53,399 nt of DNA from Bacteroidota bacterium (GTDB taxonomy: Bacteria > Bacteroidota > Bacteroidia > Chitinophagales > Chitinophagaceae), in contig JAFDYE010000219.1 of the NCBI GenBank assembly GCA_018267585.1, positions 1-53,399 on the forward strand, in the 5' to 3' direction. The notes under the pieces are model-generated. The model saw nothing but the letters and a program-made list of their open reading frames with translations, ran no database searches and was not told the DNA's origin. Numbering within the stretch: the stretch's first letter is position 1; every line of letters starts with the position of its first letter. Below, one piece after another: positions 26,729 to 36,155 of the stretch. Both the position numbers and the translations under genes were made by a program.

Positions 26729-29700
26729 TTATAATACCAGCAGCTTGGTCGTCGCAATCGAGCCGGCAGTGATCACCTTCACGGTATAGAGACCGCGCAG
26801 GCCAGCCAGACCGACAGTGTTGACCGGGCTGCCAGGCAATCCGCTCTGCTGCCTGACCACATTCCCGTTGGAATTAAGTAGCTGAATGACATATGGACCA
26901 TCCGCATGAGCCACAATGAGTGCTGTAAATCCGATAGCCGGATTAGGAACTGCCGTCACCGTCAGCGGGGGCGCAAAGGTCAGGCTGACCGTATTGGACA
27001 GCGTCGAGTTCCCAAGCGATACTATCTCCTTGAGCCGGTAGTAGTTGATGCCAGCCAACGGCAGGGGATCAGTGAAGCTGTAATCCGTACTGGGCCCCAT
27101 GCTGTTGCTGCTCTTTGCCTGAACCAGACCGATCGGCAGGAACAGCCGGCTGTCAAAACTCTTTTGCACTTCGAACACCCTGGTCATGTTCTCGGGCGTT
27201 GTCGTCCACTTCAGCAGGGCCGTATTTCCCTGCTTGACCGCGATGAATGTCAGCGGCGGCAGGATCGCACCCGTGTCAGGCTGTGTATACGAATACTGAG
27301 TGAACACCGGGAAGTGGTCCGTCGTCGTATTCCCGTAGTTGCTGACCAGTGTCGCTACATCCGAACGCACCGTTGCGGAATTAGGCAGATAGAACCTGCT
27401 CATGGTATCGCTGATGACCACGTTGTCGATAACGCTGGTAAAATTGACGTCAGAATGCTGACCGGCAAGACTCAGCGGCTGCGTCGGGAATTTATACAAG
27501 GCGGAATCGTCGATAGTAAATGCGCTCCACGAAGTCACAGGCGGATTTACACCTGCGGTGATCGTCTTATTCAGATCGTCATTGAAATCGCCCAGGATCA
27601 CTACGTTCTCATTCGGGTATTGGGCCTTCACCAGCGAGTCCAGCGCACGGGCGCCATCCGCGCGACGGGCATAGGCCGTCAACACAGGCGACGTGTTGGC
27701 CTTTGCATGAACATTGATAAAGTGGATCGTTTTGGTATTCGTCCCCCCGTGATTGTCGCTCAGTGTAACGTTAGCGGTCAGCATATAGGGGAACCTGCCG
27801 CTTGCCCAGTCGTTATAATACCGGGTGGAAGGATCCAGCGGATTGCTGGTGCCCAGCGTGAGCAGGGAGTCGGTGCGCAGAACAGATATCTTGGCGGTGT
27901 TGTAGACGAAGGCCAGTTTTTGAACAGTATTCAGCGAATCTGGACCACCCGCGATCGTCGGATTGGAGAATGACCCATATTGCCCGACCACGAGGGCATA
28001 ACCCGGCATCGTTGCTACGATAGAATCAAGCGCCTGCTCGTCGCATACCTCTTCCAGGGCGTAAAGGTCGGCATGCAGGCTGGGCAGGACAATACCCACA
28101 TTCTTTTTCTGCAGCGCCTTGTCGGTGGGTCCGAGGGTCGGATCGGGAGTGCCGAACCAATTGAGGTTCCAGTCGATGACGCTCAGGGTGCTGGCCGGAT
28201 CGATACTGTTCCCTTTCACATTGACGATAGCCGTCGAATCGGAGATGCCGACAATGACCGAATCTACGAACTGGCGGTTCCCGGCGGCGGGCCTCAATCG
28301 GATGAACAACGGCTCTGTCTTGTTATTGGCCGTATCTGCGGCGATCGCCACGGAGTCGCTGAAGCGCACACTGTCCGTAGAGAGCTGGAAGCTGCCGGAT
28401 GAAGTGATCGTGATATTCGAGGTGAGGTCGTTACCCGTCACGAGCAGCTTCTGCGTGGAATAGCTGTTTGCTGCAGTGAAGCCAAACTCGAAGTTATCCG
28501 TGCTCAGGGTGAGGCTGGGCGGCGGCGGGGTCAGCGAATTGACCAGGCTGATATCATCGACGGTCCATCGCGAGCCGTCCTGAGTGGAAGACGTATAGAC
28601 AAAGGCAATATAGACGGCGGTATCCTTGAAGGCCGCAAGATTGATGCCGGACGACTGCGTCCAGACATCGGAGGCCTGGCTGGGGAACTTTCCATTGAGA
28701 TCGGTCCAGTGCGCCAGCGCGGGATCGCCGGAGCCTCGATAGTCGGTAGAAATCTTCAGGACGAGGGGAGCGCCCGCGAAGGCATTCCGGCTCCAATAGC
28801 TCAACAGCGGGAAGCTCGTGGCACTAAGGTCAAATCGGGGAGTGATCAGCCAATCCTGGTTGGCGTGGTTCGCGCCGGCTGCAAAACCGTTGATCTCGAC
28901 GGCATGGCCAAAGGCCGTGGTCCCGGCAGGCGCCGAGCTGTCGTGTCCAAAGGAGGTGCAATCCCAGACCTGTGCACCGGTCACGCTCACCGCTGTGAAC
29001 CCGTTCGGCAACTGGCCGCTTCCGAGGCAGCTGTCAAAGCTGGTCACAAAGGGAAGCGACTGGGCAATAGTGTTATTAAAAGTGCTGAAGGTCCAGGCCT
29101 GATTTGTCGCCAGTCCTGCAAAATTGTTACCGAACTGGTCGACAAAGGCCCCGGCATCGATGCGGATCGAATAGGCATTACCGCCTGGCAGGGTCAGGTG
29201 AAAAACGACCGAGTCATTGCTGACCGCGATCCGGGGATCGCTCACGGAGACAGGTGTTCCGTCAACTCCATTCGTCACAAGGACGATGTTCCCGCTGCCC
29301 TTGGTCACGGGCTTGGTGAATACCAGTACAGGGATCGTGCTGGATGGGATATTGCTCGCATTATTAGCCGGTACCAGGGCCTGTACCATCGGCGGCGCCG
29401 TGGTAAAGCTGCTGTTCCTTGGGTTGGGTGTGCCGGCGACAAGATCAGTGGAGTTGTTATTCGAATCCTGACCGTCGGGCGTCCGCAGGTCTGCGGTAGA
29501 GTTCGTCAGCGCCGGGGCGGGCATAGTCTCAAAGCCGGTGGCAGAGGGCCCATAACCAACGATATCCATGACAGCCGCTCCGTTCGGATTGGCGCCGGTC
29601 TGGGCCGCAACGGAATTGCTCAACAGGACTTTACCAGTCGTAGCGCTCATAGCGATGGTTCCCGTAACGTCAGGCGTCGGCAGCAGCCCTGTAGCGCTGG

Positions 29701-30850
29701 AACCCTGTGATTCCGCTACAAGGAAGTATCCGTGCGGCGGGACGATCCCGGTCAGTGGCGTAACCTGCCAGGAAGTCCCTGTTGAAGAAGCATATTGAAC
29801 AGACCAGCCGGAAAGACTCACTGCCGTGTCCGCGTCATTGAAAAGCTCGATAAAGTCATTGGAGAAGACAGACCCGGAATTGCCTCCGCCGCCATATACC
29901 TGGTTGACTACCACTCTTGCCGCCGGGGCTGTGACCGAGCCGGAAAGAGATACCGTCTGACTATCAGCGCCGGAAGATCGGAAAATAATACTCCCGCTGA
30001 GGACGCCCGAAGTCGTACCGGCAGCAAGCCGGACGAGAAGCGCCGTATCGGCTACCCTATCACCTTGCCGGACGAATAAGGAAGTTGAAGAGAAATTATT
30101 GCCGTCCCGGGATAGCTCGAATCCCGCAGAGGCGGTAGCAGTAATAGAATTAGTCAGGTTAATCCCTCCGACCGTGAGGCTCTGGGTGCCGGACGCGCCT
30201 CCCGCTGTGGCACTGAACGGTGGCAGCGATGAAGGACTGACCGTTATCGTCGGCTGCGGGATGCTTCCTGAGATAGCGACAGCAACGCTGAGGTCATCGA
30301 TGCGCCAGTTGGCCGTATTCTTGGACGCATTACCTGCCCCGTTATAGGCGTAGATGCGGAAAGTTATAGCCTGCCCCTGCGCCCCGGCGAGAGACAGCAC
30401 ATTGCTCATCAAAGCCCAGGCGCTGTTATTCGATAGAGCGCCGGACGCGGCGGCCGTAGAAAAACCGTCAAGGCTGGTGCGGATCTCATAAGCCTGAGGT
30501 CCGGTGCTCGTACTACGGCTGCCGAAATTTACCTGGCTCACAGCGACAGCCACCCCCGCGGCGGGGGTCAGCGTCCATTCAAAATAGGTCGTAGTGTCAG
30601 GCCTGAAAACGCCCACATTGGCCGCAGCGCCGGCATTGTTGGCCCCCGTGGCACCAGTGTAGCCCGATGAGGCCGACGTCGTAGTCAGCAGCGTCGTGGT
30701 GCCGTTGTTGTTACCCTGCGAAACGGCCGATACCGTGACACCCGCAGGGATACCGGAAGTTGGAGTGGAGGAAGAGAAATCCCAGATGATCTGGGCACGG
30801 CCCATGGCAGGCATCACAAGTGCCAGGAGTAGCGGGTAAAATTTTCCCAT
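26729..30850 (-). CDS. Secreted multidomain endonuclease/exonuclease/phosphatase-family protein with T9SS sorting domain
   Basis: A 1373-residue exported protein. The order is: signal peptide (1-19); a beta-sandwich domain ending in WRIDDLSVAV (to about 200); an Ig-like repeat (about 205-310); a lamin-tail domain (NDFIELFNDADTAVSLSGWS, about 315-460); a Big_5-like domain (about 485-590); a choice-of-anchor/MAM-like domain (about 600-770); and a second Ig-like repeat (about 775-885). The EEP catalytic domain (about 888-1185) has WNLNW, ALEEV, INVHAKA, ILGDFNDD and TDHFPVF, the expected metal and catalytic residues. An FN3-like domain and a C-terminal type IX sorting domain (about 1297-1373) end it. 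Extracellular DNA or phosphoester cleavage is the likely role. Confidence 0.92.
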   Translation of the reverse strand: MGKFYPLLLALVMPAMGRAQIIWDFSSSTPTSGIPAGVTVSAVSQGNNNGTTTLLTTTSASSGYTGATGANNAGAAANVGVFRPDTTTYFEWTLTPAAGVAVAVSQVNFGSRSTSTGPQAYEIRTSLDGFSTAAASGALSNNSAWALMSNVLSLAGAQGQAITFRIYAYNGAGNASKNTANWRIDDLSVAVAISGSIPQPTITVSPSSLPPFSATAGGASGTQSLTVGGINLTNSITATASAGFELSRDGNNFSSTSLFVRQGDRVADTALLVRLAAGTTSGVLSGSIIFRSSGADSQTVSLSGSVTAPAARVVVNQVYGGGGNSGSVFSNDFIELFNDADTAVSLSGWSVQYASSTGTSWQVTPLTGIVPPHGYFLVAESQGSSATGLLPTPDVTGTIAMSATTGKVLLSNSVAAQTGANPNGAAVMDIVGYGPSATGFETMPAPALTNSTADLRTPDGQDSNNNSTDLVAGTPNPRNSSFTTAPPMVQALVPANNASNIPSSTIPVLVFTKPVTKGSGNIVLVTNGVDGTPVSVSDPRIAVSNDSVVFHLTLPGGNAYSIRIDAGAFVDQFGNNFAGLATNQAWTFSTFNNTIAQSLPFVTSFDSCLGSGQLPNGFTAVSVTGAQVWDCTSFGHDSSAPAGTTAFGHAVEINGFAAGANHANQDWLITPRFDLSATSFPLLSYWSRNAFAGAPLVLKISTDYRGSGDPALAHWTDLNGKFPSQASDVWTQSSGINLAAFKDTAVYIAFVYTSSTQDGSRWTVDDISLVNSLTPPPPSLTLSTDNFEFGFTAANSYSTQKLLVTGNDLTSNITITSSGSFQLSTDSVRFSDSVAIAADTANNKTEPLFIRLRPAAGNRQFVDSVIVGISDSTAIVNVKGNSIDPASTLSVIDWNLNWFGTPDPTLGPTDKALQKKNVGIVLPSLHADLYALEEVCDEQALDSIVATMPGYALVVGQYGSFSNPTIAGGPDSLNTVQKLAFVYNTAKISVLRTDSLLTLGTSNPLDPSTRYYNDWASGRFPYMLTANVTLSDNHGGTNTKTIHFINVHAKANTSPVLTAYARRADGARALDSLVKAQYPNENVVILGDFNDDLNKTITAGVNPPVTSWSAFTIDDSALYKFPTQPLSLAGQHSDVNFTSVIDNVVISDTMSRFYLPNSATVRSDVATLVSNYGNTTTDHFPVFTQYSYTQPDTGAILPPLTFIAVKQGNTALLKWTTTPENMTRVFEVQKSFDSRLFLPIGLVQAKSSNSMGPSTDYSFTDPLPLAGINYYRLKEIVSLGNSTLSNTVSLTFAPPLTVTAVPNPAIGFTALIVAHADGPYVIQLLNSNGNVVRQQSGLPGSPVNTVGLAGLRGLYTVKVITAGSIATTKLLVL

Positions 30851-31134
30851 TACAGGTCAGTTTTAATTAAAAAAAGTATGTGTTTGATAGAAGCTACTAT
30901 GGCCGGACAGGAAATTGGCATGCGGCAGATTCTCAAAGGATACGGGCCCGTAAATGTAGGGGGAAATGCGAAACAGGAAATATTTTGGATTTGAAGAAAT
31001 TATTAATCATTCTTCGCCAGCCATCCCACGCTCTATCTCACTGACAATGATATCCGTGGGAAAGAATAAAAAGTTTGCACAGCCTGTTTATAACTTCGGC
31101 AGGAACATCCGGCCCAAATGAGTATCTTCCCTGT

Positions 31135-31338
31135 ATGATCTTCACTCCTGGCCAACCCGTCATCGTACTGGATACTACTCACAAGCCCGCCGGTACCGGC
31201 ATTGTGCAAGTCTATTATGCCGAGACGGACAGATGCCAGGTATTGTTCCAATACCCGGATAAGACCCAGCCCGAAAGCATACCAGTCCCGGTCTACCGGC
31301 TCGTTGCCCAGGCGGCAGCCGGCGCACCTCATATATGA
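31135..31338 (+). CDS. Small hypothetical protein (67 residues)
   Basis: From ATG 31135 the frame encodes a compact soluble protein, beginning MIFTPGQPVIVLDTTHKPAG and containing TGIVQVYYAETDRCQVLFQY. It has no signal peptide or membrane segment. The alternating hydrophobic pattern suggests a small beta-barrel (SH3- or KOW-like) fold, which is a guess. Its TGA overlaps an ATG at 31335 that is in frame with the following gene. Codon use resembles its neighbours. I do not recognise a named family. The upstream 284 bp to the nuclease gene show no other gene. Confidence 0.5.
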   Translation: MIFTPGQPVIVLDTTHKPAGTGIVQVYYAETDRCQVLFQYPDKTQPESIPVPVYRLVAQAAAGAPHI

Positions 31339-31361
31339 AGAAATTCCAACGGCCTAGAGAA

Positions 31362-32021
31362 ATGAAGATCAACGCCATCATTACAGGAGCGACGGGCATG
31401 GTCGGAGAAGGCGTCCTCCTGGAGTGTCTCAGCAACCCCGACGTTGCTCAGGTGCTCGTAGTCAACCGGAGACCCGGAGGCATATCGCATCCCAAACTTC
31501 ACGAGGTCATCCTCAAAGACTTCTTCGACCTTTCTTCTATCGAGTCCATGGTCGCCGGCTATAACGCCTGCTTTTTCTGCCTCGGCATCTCCTCCGTCGG
31601 GGTGAGCAAGGAGGAATACAAACATATCACCTATGACCTGACATTGAACTTTGCGAGGCTGCTGGCGAAAATAAACCCGAACATGACCTTTTGCTATGTA
31701 ACCGGCGCAGGCACCGACAGCACCGAAAAAAAAGGTATGGCCTGGGCACGCGTCAAAGGCGCAACCGAGAACGCCCTCATGCAGCTCTTCAGCAAAGCAT
31801 ATATGTTCCGGCCAGCCTTTATGAAAGCGAGCCCCGGTCAAAAAAATCTGAAAGGTTTTTACCGGTACCTTGCCTGGCTCTATCCCATCGGCCGGGCTAT
31901 CTACCCCGGAGGGTTCTGCACCCTGAAAGAGGTCGGACAGGCTATGATCAACGCAGCCGGCAAAGGATCTCCGAAGAAGATACTCGAAGTAAAGGACATT
32001 GTCGAACTGGCAAAATACTAA
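31362..32021 (+). CDS. NAD(P)-binding Rossmann-fold protein, TIP30/NmrA-like epimerase family
   Basis: A 219-residue cytoplasmic protein. The start KINAIITGATGMVGEGVLLE contains the nucleotide-binding GxxGxxG. The short atypical-SDR layout (VLVVNRR, then CFFCLGISSVGVSKEEY, then CYVTGAGTDSTEKKG, then RVKGATENAL) matches HTATIP2/TIP30-like oxidoreductases. The reaction is unknown. ATG 31362 matches family N-termini and follows AGAGAA; an ATG at 31335 overlapping the preceding stop would add nine residues. It is 12 bp before a permease gene. Confidence 0.85.
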   Translation: MKINAIITGATGMVGEGVLLECLSNPDVAQVLVVNRRPGGISHPKLHEVILKDFFDLSSIESMVAGYNACFFCLGISSVGVSKEEYKHITYDLTLNFARLLAKINPNMTFCYVTGAGTDSTEKKGMAWARVKGATENALMQLFSKAYMFRPAFMKASPGQKNLKGFYRYLAWLYPIGRAIYPGGFCTLKEVGQAMINAAGKGSPKKILEVKDIVELAKY

Positions 32022-32033
32022 GCGAAAGCACCG

Positions 32034-34403
32034 ATGTTCAAGAACTATTTCATGACAGCATTGCGCAATATCCGTCGCAACCCGCTGTTCACAGGCCTGA
32101 ACATATTTGGACTGGCAACCGGCCTGTCCTGCAGCATACTTATCTTCGGCTGGGTCCGGGACGAACTCGGCTATGACAGCTTTAATCCCGGCGCGGAGAA
32201 AATATTCCGGCTTACAGCCAGGGTAAAGGATGTTGAGACCGGTGCCGTGCCATACGCATTTGCCAATGCCATCAGGAAAGACATCCCCGCTATCAGCAAC
32301 GCCACCCGCCTCCATAGCGATCAAAAGATCATTACCATCGGTACGCGCAAGTTCGACGAAAAACGCGTCTTCCAGACCGACACCAACTTCCTGCGGATTT
32401 TTAACTACCCCCTCCTGAGAGGCAACACCACTACCGCCCTGCGGTATCCCAACAGCATCGTCCTAACCGAAGCTACAGCCATCAAATATTTCGGCAGCGC
32501 AGAACAGGCGATGGGCAGATCAGTGTTCATCGACAACGACAGCGCGACCATGCAGGTCACGGGTATCCTGAAGAACATCCCGTCAAATTCCCACCTTCAG
32601 TTCGATATCCTTCTCTCCATAGACAACTGGGACCGGACAATGGACCCTGCGCAAAGCTGGCGCTTCTTTGACGCCCATGTGTATTTTCAGCTCGCTGACG
32701 CAGTCCGGCCGACGCCATCCATATTGAGGACGCTTTCTCAGAAAATGGAAGCCATGCGCGCACAGGCGATCGCCGGCACCCTCGCGGTTCCCGCAACCAT
32801 CTCCGTCCAGCCGCTGGAAAAGATCCATCTCTATTCCCACTACCGCAACGACTATGCAGGCCAGGGCAATATCAGCCACGTGCGTATCCTTTCGCTGGTC
32901 GCTCTTTTTATTTTGCTGATCGCCTGCATAAATTTCATGAATTTGTCAACGGCGCTGTCGGGCGCCCGGGCAAAAGAAGTAGGTCTTCGCAAGACCATCG
33001 GCGCATCGCGCCCCCAGCTGATCCTCCAGTTCATCGGAGAATCGGTGCTGCTTTCCTTTATGGCGCTTGCCCTGGCTGTTTTGTTCGTTTATACTGCGCT
33101 GCCCGCTTTTAATGAGCTCGCAGGCAAATCTCTTTCTCTAAACCTGCTGACCCCCGGCCTGGCGGCCGAAGTTCTCGGGATCACGGCAATAACAGGCCTG
33201 CTGGCAGGCAGCTACCCTGCCTTTTATATCTCCTCTTTCAACCCCATCAGGGTGCTGAAAGGCGAAGGAGTGCTTCGCCGGTCCCTGCTGCGCAATGGCC
33301 TGATCGTTCTGCAATTCGCTATCTCTATCGTCCTCATGGTGAGCACCGTCGTTATCTACCAACAGCTGAGATTCATTCATAACCGCGATATCGGCTTTGA
33401 CCGCCGCAACCTGCTTTATGTCTCGATGCCCGGCATCGGCAACCGCAACCGGAACTCCGCCGCCCTCCGGTCGATGCTGAGCCAGTCTGCCCTGATCAGC
33501 GACTTTACGATCATTAATGAGCTGCCCACCGACATGAACGCAATAAGACCGATGACCTGGCGCGGAGCGCACAATGAGCCCATGGTAAACTGCACCTATA
33601 TCAATGTGGACGAACGATTCATACAAACATTCGGTATGAAGATGGTCGCCGGGAGGTATTACTCGAGCAACTTCACCAGCACCGATAGCGACTACGTTGT
33701 GAATGAGACCGCAGTCAGGACAATGGGACTGACACCGGAGACCGCCATCGGCAAAACAATTGCCATCCGCGGTAAGGAAGGCAGGATACTGGGCGTCGTA
33801 AAAGATTTCAATTTCAAACCGGTATACCAACCCATCGAGCCGCTGGTAATGCGGAGATGGCCGGCAGGCGATTTTGTCGTCTTCCGCTGCACACCGGGAG
33901 ACCTCTCTAAAAAATTATCGGAGATACAGGGCTACTTCAGGACGATATTCGGCGATACACCGTTGGACTACGGCTTCATCGACCAGGATATCGACCATCT
34001 CTACGCAACGGACTCCCGGATGGGCACGATCATCAACCTGTTCTCAATTCTGTCAGTGCTCGTTTCATGCCTCGGATTGTACGGGCTCGCTACATTCTCG
34101 ACCCAACGCCGGACCAAAGAGATCGGGGTGCGAAAAGTCCTCGGAGCAGCCGAAAGCGGCATCGTCCTGCTGCTCGCCAAAGAATTCCTGCGCCTGGTGC
34201 TTCTGTCCCTGGTCATAGCCGTTCCTATAGCCTGGTTAGCCGCGGACAAATGGCTCGAAGAATTTGTCTATCGGATCAGGATCAGTCCATGGATATTCGT
34301 GGCGACAGGCGCAACAGCGCTGATGGTAGCATTCCTGACAGTGTCCTATCAGACCATCAGGGCCGCAATAGCCAACCCGGTAAATTCACTGAGGAACCAA
34401 TAG
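32034..34403 (+). CDS. FtsX/MacB-like ABC transporter permease (two-repeat, no ATPase)
   Basis: A 789-residue membrane protein. The N-terminal helix reads FTGLNIFGLATGLSCSILIF. The first periplasmic MacB-PCD region precedes the core VRILSLVALFILLIACINFM and a GLRKTIGASRPQLILQFIGE coupling segment. The second half repeats the pattern with LFSILSVLVSCLGLYGLATF and TKEIGVRKVLGAAESG. It begins 12 bp after the TIP30-like gene, so the two may be co-transcribed. No ATPase gene is adjacent. Its stop lies 6 bp from the convergent exonuclease stop. Confidence 0.9.
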   Translation: MFKNYFMTALRNIRRNPLFTGLNIFGLATGLSCSILIFGWVRDELGYDSFNPGAEKIFRLTARVKDVETGAVPYAFANAIRKDIPAISNATRLHSDQKIITIGTRKFDEKRVFQTDTNFLRIFNYPLLRGNTTTALRYPNSIVLTEATAIKYFGSAEQAMGRSVFIDNDSATMQVTGILKNIPSNSHLQFDILLSIDNWDRTMDPAQSWRFFDAHVYFQLADAVRPTPSILRTLSQKMEAMRAQAIAGTLAVPATISVQPLEKIHLYSHYRNDYAGQGNISHVRILSLVALFILLIACINFMNLSTALSGARAKEVGLRKTIGASRPQLILQFIGESVLLSFMALALAVLFVYTALPAFNELAGKSLSLNLLTPGLAAEVLGITAITGLLAGSYPAFYISSFNPIRVLKGEGVLRRSLLRNGLIVLQFAISIVLMVSTVVIYQQLRFIHNRDIGFDRRNLLYVSMPGIGNRNRNSAALRSMLSQSALISDFTIINELPTDMNAIRPMTWRGAHNEPMVNCTYINVDERFIQTFGMKMVAGRYYSSNFTSTDSDYVVNETAVRTMGLTPETAIGKTIAIRGKEGRILGVVKDFNFKPVYQPIEPLVMRRWPAGDFVVFRCTPGDLSKKLSEIQGYFRTIFGDTPLDYGFIDQDIDHLYATDSRMGTIINLFSILSVLVSCLGLYGLATFSTQRRTKEIGVRKVLGAAESGIVLLLAKEFLRLVLLSLVIAVPIAWLAADKWLEEFVYRIRISPWIFVATGATALMVAFLTVSYQTIRAAIANPVNSLRNQ

Positions 34404-34409
34404 GTCAAA

Positions 34410-35039
34410 TCAACCCTCTGTAGGAGGCGCGAACAGATCGGACATATCTTTTGGCGTGGATGACCGGCCCCTGGGCTCGCGGTAGAGAATACTGACCAAA
34501 CTGCTGAACAGCTGAGCTGTAGCTAAAGCATCGCCCAGCGCCGTGTGCCTGCCTTGCACAGCTATCCCAAAATAGTCCAGGGCGTCCTGGGACGCCGTAA
34601 GCTTTCGCTTTATCTTTCCGGTGAGATACAGGTAAAAGAGGATCGACGATGTATCTACATGACGGTGAGAGAACCGCTGCTGAAAATCATACCCGTGACG
34701 GGTAAGAAAGAAATTCAGGAAATTGACGTCAAAACTGATATTGTGCCCGCCCAATACGATCTTCTCGTCCTTTGGAAAATGGTCGTTGATAAACCTGTCC
34801 ATCTGTCGTATTGCTTCGACGGGAGACACGGCTTTTTTCCTGTGTTCGCTGAGATCTATCCGGTTGACCTCGATGGCCTTTGCGGTCACGTTGAGTATCC
34901 CGTCGTCGATCAATATCTCCAAAGATGCCTCGACTTCCAGCTCTTTCCATACGACAAGGCCCAGCGATAGCAGGCTATTGCTCGCCGGATCGATACCTCC
35001 GGTCTCCGTGTCGATAAAAAGTAGCTTGTCAGCCTTCAT
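34410..35039 (-). CDS. DEDDh-type 3'-5' exonuclease (DnaQ/PolC-like)
   Basis: A 209-residue exonuclease-fold protein. ExoI is LLFIDTETGG (Asp10, Glu12), ExoII is GGHNISFDVNF (Asp104), and ExoIII is GRHTALGDALATAQLF (His165, Asp170). All four acidic ligands and the general-base His are present, so it should be active on single-stranded 3' ends of DNA or RNA. It is not attached to a polymerase. Its ATG lies inside the 3' end of the upstream membrane-protein gene (11-nt overlap), which points to translational coupling and a shared role. Confidence 0.93.
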   Translation of the reverse strand: MKADKLLFIDTETGGIDPASNSLLSLGLVVWKELEVEASLEILIDDGILNVTAKAIEVNRIDLSEHRKKAVSPVEAIRQMDRFINDHFPKDEKIVLGGHNISFDVNFLNFFLTRHGYDFQQRFSHRHVDTSSILFYLYLTGKIKRKLTASQDALDYFGIAVQGRHTALGDALATAQLFSSLVSILYREPRGRSSTPKDMSDLFAPPTEG

Positions 35040-35904
35040 TGAGCTTCTTCTTGTTCAGAATATAGAACAGGGATACGATCCTCTCGTCTCCATAAAGGGT
35101 CCAGTATCGTTTGTATTTCACGTGAAAGGTGAACCAAAGTATCATCATCGTCGCGATAATAAGCCGGGATATCTCGTGAGATGAGGGCGGCAGATATGCG
35201 CCGGCCACCCGGAAAAAACAAATATAATAGGGAGTAGTAACGACAAAGATCAGCGCCAGCGAACGGTACAGGTTGTACTTCGCCAGAAAGAAAGGACCCA
35301 GCGTCTTTATGCTTTCCTGCGTGCTGATAACGCCGGATAACTTCGTGATCAGTCGATCATCCTCCGGGTACCGGATGGCAAGACGGGAATCGACCAGTGC
35401 CAGACAGTTCTCCTTTAAAACGCCGTCGCTGGTCAGATAGTCGGCGGCCCTGAAAGTGAAAAGATACCCCAATACCGTCCCTAACGGACGGAGCAGCTCT
35501 TTCAGCCGCAGATAGACGGTCGATGATGTATTCGGAAAAAGCGCCCCGCAAACCCACTGATACCCACTGACAATCGGCCTGTTCAGCCCGTCGTCAAAGA
35601 CCGCCGCCAGCACCTCGTACTTGATCCTCGAAAAGACCTTCACCGTATGCCCCATCAGATAAGCGAAAATGACCAGGATCGCAAGTGACGACTTGGGATA
35701 ACCGGCCCAGTAAGTCTTCAGGATATGGGAGACCGTCTGCAGCGCTGATAAAACCACCGATCCGTCAACAGCCGCCTCCGGAACGGCATCGATATTGACA
35801 AACAAGACAGGCGACAGCAGGATCATCAAAAAGATAGCTCCCGGCAATATCAATCCCAGGATATCGAAAAGAAAGTTTTCGAGTTTGGAAAAGAAGTCGT
35901 TCAT
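35029..35904 (-). CDS. Multi-pass membrane protein of unknown function
   Basis: A 291-residue protein with about four membrane segments: FDILGLILPGAIFLMILLSP (near 13-32), SSLAILVIFAYLMGH (near 72-87), LALIFVVTTPYYICFF (near 214-230) and LIIATMMILWFTFHV (near 248-263). A soluble central region of about 120 residues separates the pairs. I do not recognise the family. It overlaps the exonuclease gene downstream by 11 nt. Its ATG overlaps the stop of a small upstream frame (ATGA), so three genes may be translated as a unit. A membrane protein coupled to a nuclease recalls effector/sensor cassettes, but nothing more specific can be read. Confidence 0.85.
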   Translation of the reverse strand: MNDFFSKLENFLFDILGLILPGAIFLMILLSPVLFVNIDAVPEAAVDGSVVLSALQTVSHILKTYWAGYPKSSLAILVIFAYLMGHTVKVFSRIKYEVLAAVFDDGLNRPIVSGYQWVCGALFPNTSSTVYLRLKELLRPLGTVLGYLFTFRAADYLTSDGVLKENCLALVDSRLAIRYPEDDRLITKLSGVISTQESIKTLGPFFLAKYNLYRSLALIFVVTTPYYICFFRVAGAYLPPSSHEISRLIIATMMILWFTFHVKYKRYWTLYGDERIVSLFYILNKKKLNEG

Positions 35905-36155
35905 CGATCAAAAAGTACAGAATGTTCCTGCATTGGCGATCGGCCCACGGTCTGTTTTTTTGCACTATCTATCCACGGAGGTCCTGTTCCAGCGACCGGC
36001 TGCATTCTCATCGTCCTGAAATAGTCGGCATCGCTGACCGCCACAGTGGCAAGCACCAGGGTCTCGCCCGCCAATTCGCCCAACACCAGAAAGGTCTGCC
36101 CGGGAAACGTTCCGCCAGTTACCGGACAAGGTTGCGCCAGGCCGTCAGCTACCAT
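35901..36155 (-). CDS. Small hypothetical ORF upstream of the membrane-protein/exonuclease pair
   Basis: An 84-residue frame from ATG 36155 ends in a TGA that overlaps the ATG of the membrane-protein gene. Codon choice resembles the surrounding genes. The segment VAVSDADYFRTMRMQPVAG looks like part of the periplasmic domain of an FtsX/MacB permease (compare the usual ...YFRTM...LAGR). It may therefore be a relic of such a gene rather than a functional small protein. No signal peptide or membrane helix is seen. The overlap argues for a real gene; the permease resemblance argues for decay. Confidence 0.35.
   Translation of the reverse strand: MVADGLAQPCPVTGGTFPGQTFLVLGELAGETLVLATVAVSDADYFRTMRMQPVAGTGPPWIDSAKKQTVGRSPMQEHSVLFDR

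Noticed and set aside
26906-29710. Long + strand frames (355 and 333 residues) across the secreted nuclease gene
   Set aside because: Arg/Gly/His-rich translations without domains; the opposite strand encodes an intact multidomain protein with catalytic motifs.
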